Source: Acanthosoma haemorrhoidale
Lineage: Eukaryota; Arthropoda; Insecta; Hemiptera; Acanthosomatidae
DNA: 64,000 nt
Assembly: GCA_930367205.1 (NCBI GenBank)
Contig: OV884013.1
Coordinates: 89,405,333 to 89,469,332 of the forward strand
Direction: 5' to 3'
The position numbers and the translations under genes were made by a program. The notes beneath the pieces were generated by a model that had not been told where the DNA came from, did not search any database, and worked only from the letters and a program-made list of their open reading frames with translations. Positions 50,055 to 61,870 of the stretch are shown piece after piece (within the stretch, counting starts at the first letter, position 1; each line of letters starts with the position of its first letter).

Positions 50055-50308
50055 ATAAGAAAAAAAAAACACCTTCTGTCTCTCCACAGCTTTATTGATT
50101 TCTACCCGAACGATTTCGAAGGATTATGCCTCATCCTCATAGGTTCTAGCTGAAGGTAACTATATTACTTGCCATGTTTACTATGAAATGACTTCTCGTC
50201 ATAGTTACAATCAGCTCGAACCCATGAGAATGAAGGCTAAGTCCGTCGAAAACGTTCGGGTAGAAATGAATAAAGCTGTTGAGGGACAGTAGGTGTTTTA
50301 TTTCTTAA
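50055..50308. mobile_element. Foldback element with ~95-bp inverted arms
   Basis: The left arm (AACACCTTCTGTCTCTCCAC, CAGCTTTATTGATTTCTACC, CGAACG...) matches the reverse complement of the right arm (…CGTTCGGGTAGAAATGAATA, AAGCTGTTGAGGGACAGTAG) at roughly 85% over nearly 100 bp, with a ~50 bp centre. No coding capacity. Target duplication uncertain. Confidence 0.8.
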
Positions 50309-53300
50309 CCATCTAATTAGGGTTCAATAATTGATTGTGTACTTCGTATTTAGAAGAGAATTGCGAGAATCATGACGAGTAAGTTGCGCAATTAATGATC
50401 TTGACGTTGTGACTATACATACACGATAGTTACACTTGATCGACATCTACAAATGATTAAATTCAATGTTACCAAGGAAACCCATAATTTTTTTCGAAGT
50501 TGATCTCTGATTAATTGATTAGAGAATACATTGAGTAGCATTAACGACGAATTTGATTTGGGAGTTGAAACTCCTCTTTTTTAATTCAGCCAAAATTTAA
50601 ACACAAATGCTGCATCAGAAGTTTGTTCCACACTTAAAAGCTCTTCTTTGGAAACGATGAGATGTGCCTTCCCACTAAATTAGGGGTACAATGCATCCAG
50701 ATTTTTTCTCAGCATGATAAAATCTGATCCGTTTCACCTCATGGAAAAACCATTTCCCTCCGACGATGCAGTAAAAGACTATTAGTGATTGACTATTTTC
50801 GATTAGTCCAATGAATATACAATTAATCGTGAACTATGCTATGTAACCTTTCATGTTTAATATAAGTCACTTCCCTTTCTTAACGCATAATATATCTTTA
50901 AATATTAATGGCTATTATAACAATGTGAAATTAATATTTGACGACCCTATGATAGTTAGAAAAACAGATTGAAGTTAAACTTCGAGAAAAGTCATTATTG
51001 TACTTATTCTATCTGGAAGGTTCGCAGTTTTATCCAGGAATTCTGGACCATTTTCTTTGAAACCTCCGATTCTTTGTCATTAATCTGTGATGACCATTTA
51101 TGAACGAGACATGTTTCTTTCCAGAACTAAAAAGTACTATGCAAAACAGTACATTTACAATTTTATAATTAAATATATTTGAAAATTTTGCTAATTTTTT
51201 TAATAAAGTGTATTAACAAATAAAAAACATGAATCTCGTTCCCAGGAAAGTTTAATAATAAAAACATTACGAAAACTGGTTAGCTAGTTAAATAAAAACT
51301 TAAAAATGCTTCCTTGTTTTGCATTTAAATTAAACTTATGAGGGTCAATAATCTCCTGGAAATTTTTCTGGGTTTTACTCTTATCATCTGTACGTACAAG
51401 CATATCCATCAGGTTGGGTTATTTTGCCTCCTGGTGAACTTGGGGCTTGATTATTTCCTCTGAAAAATATTCAAAAAAAAGAGGCAAGTATAGTTTTTTT
51501 AAATGGCCGATGATAGTAGATTGACAAAACAAAATGATAGTTTAATAGTATTATTTACAAAGTATTTTAATTACATATTATTTAGTTAGGATTATTTGTA
51601 AGTCGAAAAGGTAATATTTATGAAAGCTTTAATTACTAAAGTAATTATAGGCAACCTAAATCCCAGCATATATCTCATATTATTAATTAAATCGAGAGAT
51701 TTTTAATCTAGTACCCAACTAAATATGCTAACTCTTTCTTATTATTGCAGTAATTGATTAACTAATAAACCTTGCTTATTATCTTCAAGGCTATTTGTAT
51801 TTTTAGTATCATCGGGGCTTCAAATGGAACTTTAAGGGAAAACGTAATGTTTCTAAACCAAACAGGAGTTTGTGAAAAAGTTATGAACACGAATAACATT
51901 TTTATGGCTAACCAATGTTAGAAAAGCTGAAATCTAAAAAAAAAAACGAGCCCAATGAGCCGAGAAATTTTTGATTTTTTAAATTGAAGTTCTAGGAGAA
52001 TGGTTAATGTTCTTTTTATGGAAATGGGAGCATAGGACGTGAGAAACGTGAAACAGAGCCCAACCTAATCCGATGTTGGCATAATTAATTTGTGGTCAGG
52101 TCCGACAAATACATAGTAATGAAGACACAGTGTTGCTCTTGTAGTTAGCACAGCAAATGACCATTTGTTTATTTGACCATCAGACGAAATTAACTAATGG
52201 AACGATCGGTACTTACATTAAATATGTTCTGTACTAATAAATGGGTTAGTTAAATGGATTTGGACACTAATATTGCCGTTTGGAACTAAATGTCATCCCT
52301 CTATTACTTTACATAATAAAGTCCTAAAACTTATTAAATATTGTTAAGTCAAGCTGTATAATTTGACACCCTACTCAATGAGAAAGAAATAAGTTTATTT
52401 CTCGAGTAATTGATTCATAATTTTTAATTAGGTAATTTTTATTTTTATCATTTCTGGTGCACCAGCTAAATATTTTATGCACAATACCTATTAATGATAT
52501 TTTTGTGATGTAAATGACAGTTTTAATGATTCCTTGTAATTATAAATCGATAAACCAAAACAAAAATTACATGTTGTTAATCTGGAAGTCGAGATCATTT
52601 ATTTGTTATTCTACTAAACATTATAGAAAATTATGTTTTATTTTAATACCTACTAACTAATCAATTGATTATTGGCACTTACTCATGTTTTATGGGGTTT
52701 GCTATATGTTTTGTATGCCTTGCTAAACAGAGCAGACAAATAAGGGTTTCTGATCCTAAAAACGACTTTCTTTTAGTTGAGGCGTCGAGATCTTTAACTA
52801 GATACTCAATCAAAATTCTTCAAAAATGTTTTTCTTTTTTAAATATAATTGATAGAACAATTATTAATTATGGTTTATGAAGATGCCTATATTTCTTTCA
52901 CGACTTCCCAATAACAAATGTGAGTTTCATGTGAAATTTCATTTCTCCAGCTTCAATAGGGGACACAACAGACAGGGACAAGTGGTGCAGCCATAAGGGA
53001 AACCCAGAAATCCGAAACCCTTTCTGTTTCTGAAAAAAACAATGCAGCCTTAAAAAGGAGACTAAAAAATGGTAAAGTGACGTAACATCATTGACTTCTG
53101 TCACGTAGTGACCAGTTATTACAATCAAAAACCACTTTTTTGAGCTGCTAGGAAGTTTCATTCATAAGAGGTATGAATTAATAATCTCTAAATCACACCG
53201 ATACACTTTCCTCTTTGGCAACTCACATAGCGCTCTCTCACCTGCTTACTAATTTTGTCAACTATCAACATTGGAAGGGGACGAAAGTTATTATAATTAC

Positions 53301-54939
53301 TAATGAGCTACTGGAAACTTTTACTCTGTCTCTTTGATTTTCTGCCAATGGAAATGTAACAACTTTGTTCTATGTAACAAGTTGTTGTTACTAGAAAATC
53401 ATTTCCAGCTATACATACGCATACCTCACAACATTTTTTTACGAATGACGACGATTTGAAAATTTTCTATGATATTAAATAATATAGTGACCGATTACCA
53501 ATTGCAATGACTCCAAAAAACATACCTATATCTAAAACTATTAAGAACTTATAAAAAAAATTTGTAGATTACTAAAAAACTTCACTTTAAAAACAATGAG
53601 CAAACCTTTTAGTCAAGTTTATATTTAGAATTAAATATTAAAAAAAATTAACATTTTTACATCATACATATACAACAGATATTTAAAATATCTTTTCAAT
53701 TACAAAAAGTGCACTTTTCAAATTGTATTAATAGGATTCCGCATTTAAAGCACATATAAAAGTTAAAAATATGTTTAATTATTTTTATTATTTACAAATT
53801 TAATAATGAAACTAAACAAATGAACAAGCCAGAGGCTCATTGGACCTGAGTAATGACTAGAAGCAATAATTTCATAACTGATATACATAAGTAAAATTAA
53901 TTCTTTTTTATATGTTTTTAATGGATAGCACATTATATACATGCTACTTAAATATCCATGGGCACTGGAAAGATGTGGCAACAACTATGTGTATTTTTGA
54001 TTTGGAAATACTTAACCTAAAAAACATTTACGAAACAAGTAAATTCAACCCTAAAACTGAAAAGGAAATAATAACTGTTAAGAGTTGGATCGAAACTATC
54101 ACAAGATCGAGCAGAGTGTAGAAGAGGATAATCTTAACTAATTTTCTGGACAGCCTGGACACTTTGACTTATTTCGCATGATTTATTTCAAAGTAAATAC
54201 GCCATAAAAATATATAAAATTTTCAGTCATACCTTAGTATGATAGTAGACGAAACATACTTAATTTTACGTTTAACGTTCACGACTGGTTAATTTGAAAA
54301 AATAGCATTTCAGAAATTTACCAAAAGGTCTAATAGCTTTAAAGTAAAGAGACTTATGGGAAGATTTCGTAACTACAGATTCAGGAACTGCTTCGGTTTT
54401 TATTTTTTCATTTATTAATTTTATTACTTTCCTTTCTAATAATATTTGGAATAAAGTAAAAAAAAAAAAAAGGATAAAATAATCTCATCATTGGCAATTG
54501 ACCTCAATGAAATTTTCAGTTTTTGTTCAACAAAACTGTATGCAATAAAGGTCCCCGGCAGCAACAAACGGAACGAGAAAGGAGATCATGGCACCACCCA
54601 AAATAAGACTTGACGACACTGAACGATGATGATACCGATATTCGCTTTCGTGAGCTAGCTTGTAGCCTGGTGTTCTAGACAGTCCCTAGGGATAAATATG
54701 CGTAGCCTTTGAGTATTCGTAAATCGCTTATTCCTTAAAATATATTTTATAAAATTTCTGGGAGTCTGAACTTATTCCCTAGATAATACTGACTAAATGA
54801 CATAGACAAATCCAAATATCTTGACCACTCCCTACCCAAAACATATTAGCTACGATGCTAATTTATATTATATATATCATATTATATATATTGTATTATA
54901 TATAAAATATATTTTTAATATTTATTAATACACGCTCTG
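50309..54939. other. Gene-free, AT-rich
   Basis: Only short open frames without family signatures. A TATATA-rich microsatellite lies at about 54865-54915, directly before the LINE fragment. Confidence 0.5.
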
Positions 54940-56270
54940 CCAACAAGGGCATCCCACCAACTACTATAGAAGCATATAGAATCCTGAAGTCCAGGAACGA
55001 ACAACATCGTCGGCCAGAAGAAGAGCAGCTACAGGCAAGTCAAGAAGCGGTCCAGCCAGAAATTTGAGGCCTTTTGTCTCTTTTGCCGATGCAGTTCGTA
55101 ACAGAGAGCAGTCCCCTCCTCCCAGCCCACTCCTCCTCCGCAAGTTCCTCTTCCCCAGCATTCCGGTCATCCCGGTAACCAGCAACAAACCCAATCCAAT
55201 CCTCAACCACACATTTCCCATATTCCTCCACCTTCAAGCTCATCATATCTCACTACCCTATTTACTTATTCCTTACAGAGTTCAGAACCCTAATTACTCC
55301 TCTTATTTCGCTTCTTACAAATCTTGTCTCCTACCCTATCCCGATAAAACAAACTCCATAAATGCATAGTTTCAACTTATCATTTTCCTTTGGAATGCAA
55401 ATGAGGTTCGCACCCACAAAAGTGAACCAATAGCACAACTCCACAACAAGAACATCGACGTAGCTCTCATTACTGAAACAACACTTAGGAGTAAACGACC
55501 ATTTACAGTACGATAGTACCTGACGTATCGAAGTGATCACCCCGATGGAAGAGCACATGCAGGTACAACAGTCCCTGTTCCTTTGGTACACATGATTTCC
55601 TCCAATTCCATGATCGCCCAATCTGCATCCTTTCTAACTAGTCAAAGCTCATGGAAGACTAGTTCAATACCAAATCTCCGATTTCCTCCGAACTCTCTCT
55701 TGGAGCCAACATATCTCCCAAATTTCCCTTCGGTCATTGGGTACCCGGAAACTATTCCATCGTTCTCGCTGTATGCTCTCCAAGCCTACCCGTCAACTCA
55801 CTTTGACTATGGCAGCCGGGTGTACGGTTGTCTCTCGGTGGGACTCGAGGTCAAGTTGAGGTGAATCATGAGTTGCTTCGTTAGATTTGTCTTTGGAACT
55901 CCACAGCACTCCCGTTTCTCTCACCTCAACGCCGAGTTAGGGTGGCTCTTCCCCTCCTTCTGTGCACAATATTTCATCAGTTCATTCCTTTTTCAAAACT
56001 GTCCATTCGCGTAACCCCCCTTATATATACCATATTCTACAGTTCAAATCTACAGTCCACTCCATGAACACAAGATCCTGTGTCTATGAACTTTACGTAT
56101 ACTCCTCCCCACAACACTCCATTATACGATCGGCCCTTTGTTGCTTGCGCTACTTTCCTCTAGAATTCTCCACCTCCTAATATCCACCATGCTTCAACCT
56201 TACGATCCTTTAAAGCTCTCCTATTCTAACTCTTCCTCACCATCCAGAGGACGCTTGTATGTGTGGTAAC
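54940..56270 (+). mobile_element. 5' part of a Jockey-like LINE (ORF1 end and endonuclease)
   Basis: The start carries a proline-rich ORF1 C-terminus ('VSFADAVRNREQSPPPSP'). From 55370 the frame reads 'IIFLWNANEVRTHKSEPIAQ' and 'NIDVALITETTLRS', then 'YRSDHPDGRAHAGTTV': the apurinic-type endonuclease opening of Jockey ORF2 (WNANG...HK, ALISET, YR.DR). Stops and frameshifts break it, and no RT follows. It may be the 5' half of the family whose 3' half lies at 60.2 kb, but this is inference. Confidence 0.75.
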
Positions 56271-56336
56271 AATTATACATTATATTTTCACACTTTTATT
56301 TTTGTATTCAATACTTTTATTTAATTGTTTTCTATA

Positions 56337-57155
56337 GGGTGTCCCAGAATTAACGAAAGATTTGATTTAAATAGAAAAAAAAAGTTTTTAGTATTTTTGT
56401 TGTTATCTTTTTATTGAATTATAAAGTAAACAGGATAGGGTTATTTATGGAATAACACATCGGGCAAATGGCCTTCACGACTTTGCTGGCACATACGCCC
56501 TCTTTTGTCGAAATTTTCCATGACCATTTGGCATAAATGTGGTAGAATTTCGTTGATGCATTGTTGAATTTCCTCTTTTAATGCATGGTGGATGTGGGCT
56601 TGTTGACATACACCTTTGAATTCAAATAACCCCATAAAAATAAATCTAAAGGTGTTAAATCACACGATCTAGGGGGCCAATTCTGATCACCGAAACGAGA
56701 GAGTACACGACCTGGAAATGTCTCATGCAGGGTTTGAATTGTTTCATGGGCTGTATAGCATGTGGCACCATCTTGTTGAAACCACATATTGGCCACATCA
56801 ATATCATCAAATTTTGGCATAAAGAACTGTGTTTACGACGCCGAATTGATGTTCCTGGATTTTCAACAACACTCTCACACACTGCTTTGATATTGACTTT
56901 TGAACGGTTTTGTTTTTGGACGACCTGTGTGTTTAGTGTCTCCAACTGATCCAGTCTCCTTAAATTTTTCAATTAATCTCTTCACAGTTGATGAAGTCAA
57001 AACACTATTCCGACCATATTTTGTATGAAATTTTCAAACTTTCATTATTTTTGAGATAATGTTCAACAATAAAGAGACGTTGTTCTATCGTGTAACGCTC
57101 CATTTTTACTAACCCTAAACTGTCAGCTGTCAAATTGTTTTTTTTTTTGACACCC
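56337..57155 (-). mobile_element. Internally deleted mariner-superfamily element
   Basis: Short inverted ends GGGTGTC/GACACCC. On the minus strand, an N-terminal piece at about 57102 (MERYTIEQRLFIVEHYLKNN, the helix-turn-helix start, then a stop) is followed after a deletion by 'ENPGTSIRRR' and then the catalytic-domain part 'MWFQQDGATCYTAHETIQT' and 'NWPPRSCDLTPLDLFLWGY'. The first catalytic-aspartate region and about 400-450 bp are missing, and a frameshift lies near 56585. It cannot make a working transposase. Confidence 0.85.
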
Positions 57156-60100
57156 TTGTTTATAAAGATAGAGATTAGCTGCCAGCTTGTAAGTTACTTT
57201 TTTCGTTTTCTTTTGCAATAATTTATTGCGTGTCAATTTGATTTGTACAGTAACTACAAATGGTTACTTGTGTTTGTATAGGTGCATCCATCTATGACTA
57301 TTTAGTAAATACAGTTAAACAATCTTTCATTTTGTTTCATAATTATTATTATCTTTCCTATAGAGGATTACACTTTATTTTACGTACTTACTTCTACTTT
57401 GTGTTTGAATTCTTTTTTTACTATGATGAAGTAGATTTTTTTTTTGCCAGACGTGAATTTTTTCTATTCTATGATATACATTTCGACAATGTTATTCAAG
57501 ACTTAATATAGTTAAGCAAAAAAAAAAAAAAAGAGTATTTATATATAAGCTAAGTACATTTTGTTATTATGTGTACAGGCTGTTTAATAATAATAAATCA
57601 AAGTTTATATTGGTTTAGTTATATTCAGTAATTTTTAATAGCACTCTCGATTTTTAATGACTTAGAAAAAGTGGGGAAATGCTTTAGGTACGGCATTGAC
57701 CACAGCTGCCGAAAGTCCACGCGTTTGAGTGATACATTTATATTGGACAGTTACATATTAACAGAAAATGATAAATGCAACTGATACCGTTAAAACGCAA
57801 GGGGAGAGAAGGCTAACCCGGGGCCCGTACCCCGACCTAGGCCAATGGAAAGTGATGATCAGAGAATAGCCAGCCTGAAAAAAGTACAACGGCCGCCGGC
57901 TCAGGAGAAAGGAATGCTGCTAGGGGCCACAGCATCCCATTCATCTCATCTCGTCCGTGTAGCACCTAGCTCAGCGTGAGTGTCGTAATAGATTAACGAT
58001 CTTCTATGGTAGCACCTGTGCGTCTACGCAACATTTATCATTTATTCTTAATTATTCTCCGGTAGTAACCATAACCAGGATGAGCAACTGGTATAACGCA
58101 GACAATCGACGATAATACATTTTTCATCACGTTTTGGTACAATGCGGTTTGATTCGGGAAGTAAGAAATAATAATTTAAACGATAACGTAGTAAACCCTT
58201 TTTCAATAATACTAAAGATATGTATTGACATGTCCTGGATTTTCCTGGAACCTCTCCTTTGGCCAATGAGAGTGAGCCTGGTGGCGTTGAAGAGGGAAAG
58301 GTTTGTGCACTCCTATCCTTGAGTGAAGGACGTACTCCCGTTCATAGTGATCGGTTATTATAAAATTATTGAAGAACAATCCTACTAAAGAATAAAGAAT
58401 ATTTCCACTATTAATATAGTATCTGTGAATTACAATTATTCTGGAATATATGAACATACATATATGCGTATTTATATTCTTCGTATACTTAAAAAGAAAC
58501 ATCTGCCTATTGATGTTTATATTGTGTCAAAATTCATTTTTTAAATTAGTTAATTCAATTAGCACATTTATTTAGTCTGAATTTAAATGATACTATCATT
58601 CACAGATGAGTTGTTACCAATCCTATTATTCATTATTTTAAGTGTTTTGTACGTAATTGTTTTCTATATATGTAAATTTATGTTGTTCTGAACTGTTGTG
58701 AATGTTCTGAAGATGTCTGAGTAGGAGAAACGTAAATTGTTGGTGTAATAACAATAATAAAAGATATTTTGGAAGAGTCTTCAAGCTTTTTTTCAAGATA
58801 TAGATGTGAAACTGGCCCACCATTTAAGCATGCATGATACTTTTACAAGTTATCTTAGCTGCTAATAGCTGCCAATTATCTATCAAATTAAGGCTCTAGT
58901 TTAAATAAAGCCCTTTAAACGATTTAATTTTCATTAATTCACTAGCTAACACTAAATAAATGAAAAAGAATATCTTAATGTATTACTCCGTTCCAGGCAG
59001 GGATTAGAATTATTTCAAGTGTAAGATTTTATAATAATAAGCACCTAGAAAATGGTGGGTATCTGTGGGAATTACAGGTTAGTGTTTGATTAGGGCATAT
59101 TCTAGATATTATGGCATATTTATAATATTCAATACAATTTTGTCTTGCTACAGTTTCTCCCCTATTCAAAATATACTTGTTTACTACTTACACTACTGTT
59201 TACTCGAAGCATCTGAAGATCACGGTTTAAAATACGGTATACTAGGACAGAAAAAGCTCTATTTTACTAATCGAAACTAAGCCCAAAAACAACAACCACT
59301 CTAGAAAAAAATAACCAATCAAAATCACCGTTTTTGAAGTGTCTAATGCACAGGATGTGTCTTCGTAAAGGAACCGGAGTAGGGGATTCGGGAGCACCCA
59401 GGACAAGCGTACCACATGTCAAACAAAGAGATCGAGGACCGCCGTGAACTCACGAAATTTTCACTTCACATATGGATCGATCGATCACAGAGGCCGTGAA
59501 AGTGCAGCGACGGGTGGACAGCTACGATTTCTCGGAGGCGGAAGATATTGCAGTGATCGACGGCCAGTCGCGGGCAGAGAATGGCCGAGACTAAAGGCTG
59601 GAAAATTCGACAAAGAAACGCGGTAGGTCTATCTTCGAGGAGGACCCTCTTAACGAGAAGAGGAGGCTATGCATAATAGATTTGGGACAGGGACAGGACG
59701 AGTGTGCGTGTGTTTGTGACGAGTAAAGAGGAACAGAAGAAGTTGTTAATAAGGAGTCTACACGTTCTTTGCAAACACAGTGTCACTGCAACACGACGAG
59801 GAAGATGAATTGATTGATGAATCGGCCAGAACTATTTTGACCCGAGGGCTCATTTTTTAAGTAAAAAAAATCACATATTTTTTAACGCACCAAAAACTTT
59901 TAGGAAAAAGTACTAAAAAACTCATAAAAAAATCCAGTTCTCCGGTTGTTTGGAGAGATCTTATAGGCTTTTTAGGAATTCTATTTTGTGTCAGATTTTC
60001 AGTTCCGACTTAGACCTAAACTAAAATCATAATTTTTAGATTACCAAAAAGAGGTAGAGTGTAAATAAAATGTTATTTTTAACAGTTGTAAAGTAACGAA

Positions 60101-60219
60101 TTTTTTTTATAAAAGCCACATAGCGGCGAAACATTGGCAATTTTTTTAAATCCTACCATAGAATCTTGTACTGATAAAAAATCTGTCCTTTTTGTGGTGG
60201 AAAAAAATATTTTAATTTT
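57156..60219. other. Gene-free; GC-rich patches of unknown origin
   Basis: Two CpG-containing, less AT-rich blocks (57790-57990 and 59340-59840) stand out but have no assignable frames, RNA structure or partner copy in this window. Possibly parts of unrecognised elements. Confidence 0.4.
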
Positions 60220-61870
60220 TAATATGATCTCCTTACTCCTCAAATTCTCACACAATTCCTCCTAAAACCATAATCTTCCTAACCTACATATATAATGGCA
60301 TTATCCGAACAACGCACTTTCCTCTCCTCTGGAAACATCCCATTATTGTCCTATAAACCCGGTAAACCATCCAATGACGCCTCATCTTACCACCCAATTA
60401 GCCTAATCCCTATCCTCTCAAAAATATTTGAAAAATTCCAATTTAAAATTCTACTTCCAATTGTTGAATCCAAAAACCTTTTTCCTACACACCAGTTTGG
60501 TTTCCGTCAACGACATTCCACTGCTCAACAAGGCCTTCGCGTTGTTGATCATATTTCCTCAGTCCTTGAAACCAAACAGTATTGCACTACTGCCTTTCTG
60601 GACATAGCTCAAGCTTTTGACAGGATTTGGCACGCAGGTTTGGTCTACAAGCTCAAAACATATTTACCACAGACCCTATTCCTGATCCTACAGTCCTACC
60701 TCTCAAACCGCTTCTTCCAAGTTCGCTGTGGTTTAGAATATTCTAACTACTATCCCATTAAAGTAGGAGTTCCACAGGGCATTGTCCTGGGCCCCATCCT
60801 CTATAACCTATACACCACTGATGTCCTCTCTACCCCCAATACCTTCTTGGTCACATTTGCAGATGACACTGCAGTCTTGTCATCCCACCGGACCCCAATA
60901 TAGCATAACCTTCAAAAACACCTTGATGAGATCGAGTATTGGTGCAACCAATGGGGGATCAAAGTTAATGAAGCAAAATGTTCCTACATTCACCCTCTGC
61001 TGCAAAACTTGCCCACTAGTTTATTTTAATTCCATTCCTTTCCCTGTATCCGAGATAGTACGGTACTTAAGCTTCCATCTCGACAAACGACTGACCTGGA
61101 ACCCACATACGAGGCTAAAAAGACAAGAACTAAACGCTTTGAACAACTGTACAGACTACTTCTAAGGACATCTCTCAATAGAAAATAAATTACTAATCTA
61201 CAAAGTTATACCTAAGCCAATCTGGACATACGGAATCTATCTATCTAGACAGCTAGATAGCTAGAGAGAGACAGCAAAAAAGTCGAACATCAAGCGTATC
61301 TAATCATTTCAATCAAAAGTCCTGAGAATAATAGTAAATGCCCCTTATTACGTCAGCAACAAAACCCTTCATAACGATCTTAATATACCTTACATTCTTG
61401 AACTCAAGCCTTCCGAGTTCATGAAATTCCATAGTGACCTATCCAACCACCCTAATCCCCTAGCACAGCCACTGCACTGCGCCACTCTTTCCTATAATCC
61501 TCGTCGGAGACTAAAATGGCAGAGGCCTCGTGACCTGCTATAAATGCGTGACAGTGGGAGTCCTGGCAATATCCAGTTTCTCCAATCATGCCCTAAGCGT
61601 ATGTGGCTCTCGCGCTCTTCGTCAGCTTCGGTGACTCGGCTGACGGAGGAGCGAGGGGGATTTCCCAAGATCCTGCTTCGTCTTTCGCATGCGAGGGAGG
61701 TGACAACCATGTGGATTTGGCAGGCCTCTCTCTCTTTGGGCTGTTTATAAATACTGTATGAATGAGCGAGTGAACTTTAATTAATTGTAAATATGGCATC
61801 AATGAGAACATTTATCTCAATTACTTATTGCCTAATAAGGCAGATTGTAATTTTAGTATAAAAAAAAATT
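60220..61870 (+). mobile_element. Jockey-like LINE, 5'-truncated, with reverse transcriptase and 3' end
   Basis: A 202-codon open frame (60295-60903) carries the RT fingers and palm: 'KPGKPSNDASSYHPISLIPI', 'HQFGFRQRHSTAQQ', 'TTAFLDIAQAFDRIWHAGLV', 'GVPQGIVLGPILYNLY' and the catalytic 'FADDTAVLSSHR', where the first D lies in AFDRIW and the DD pair in FADD. Upstream, 'YNGIIRTTHFPLLWKHPI' sits in another frame, so a frameshift lies near 60350; a stop at 60901 and further frameshifts break the C-terminus. The 3' UTR is shared with 40.4 and 47.0 kb and ends in an A-run (61859-61868). Not functional as it stands, but relatively young. Confidence 0.88.
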
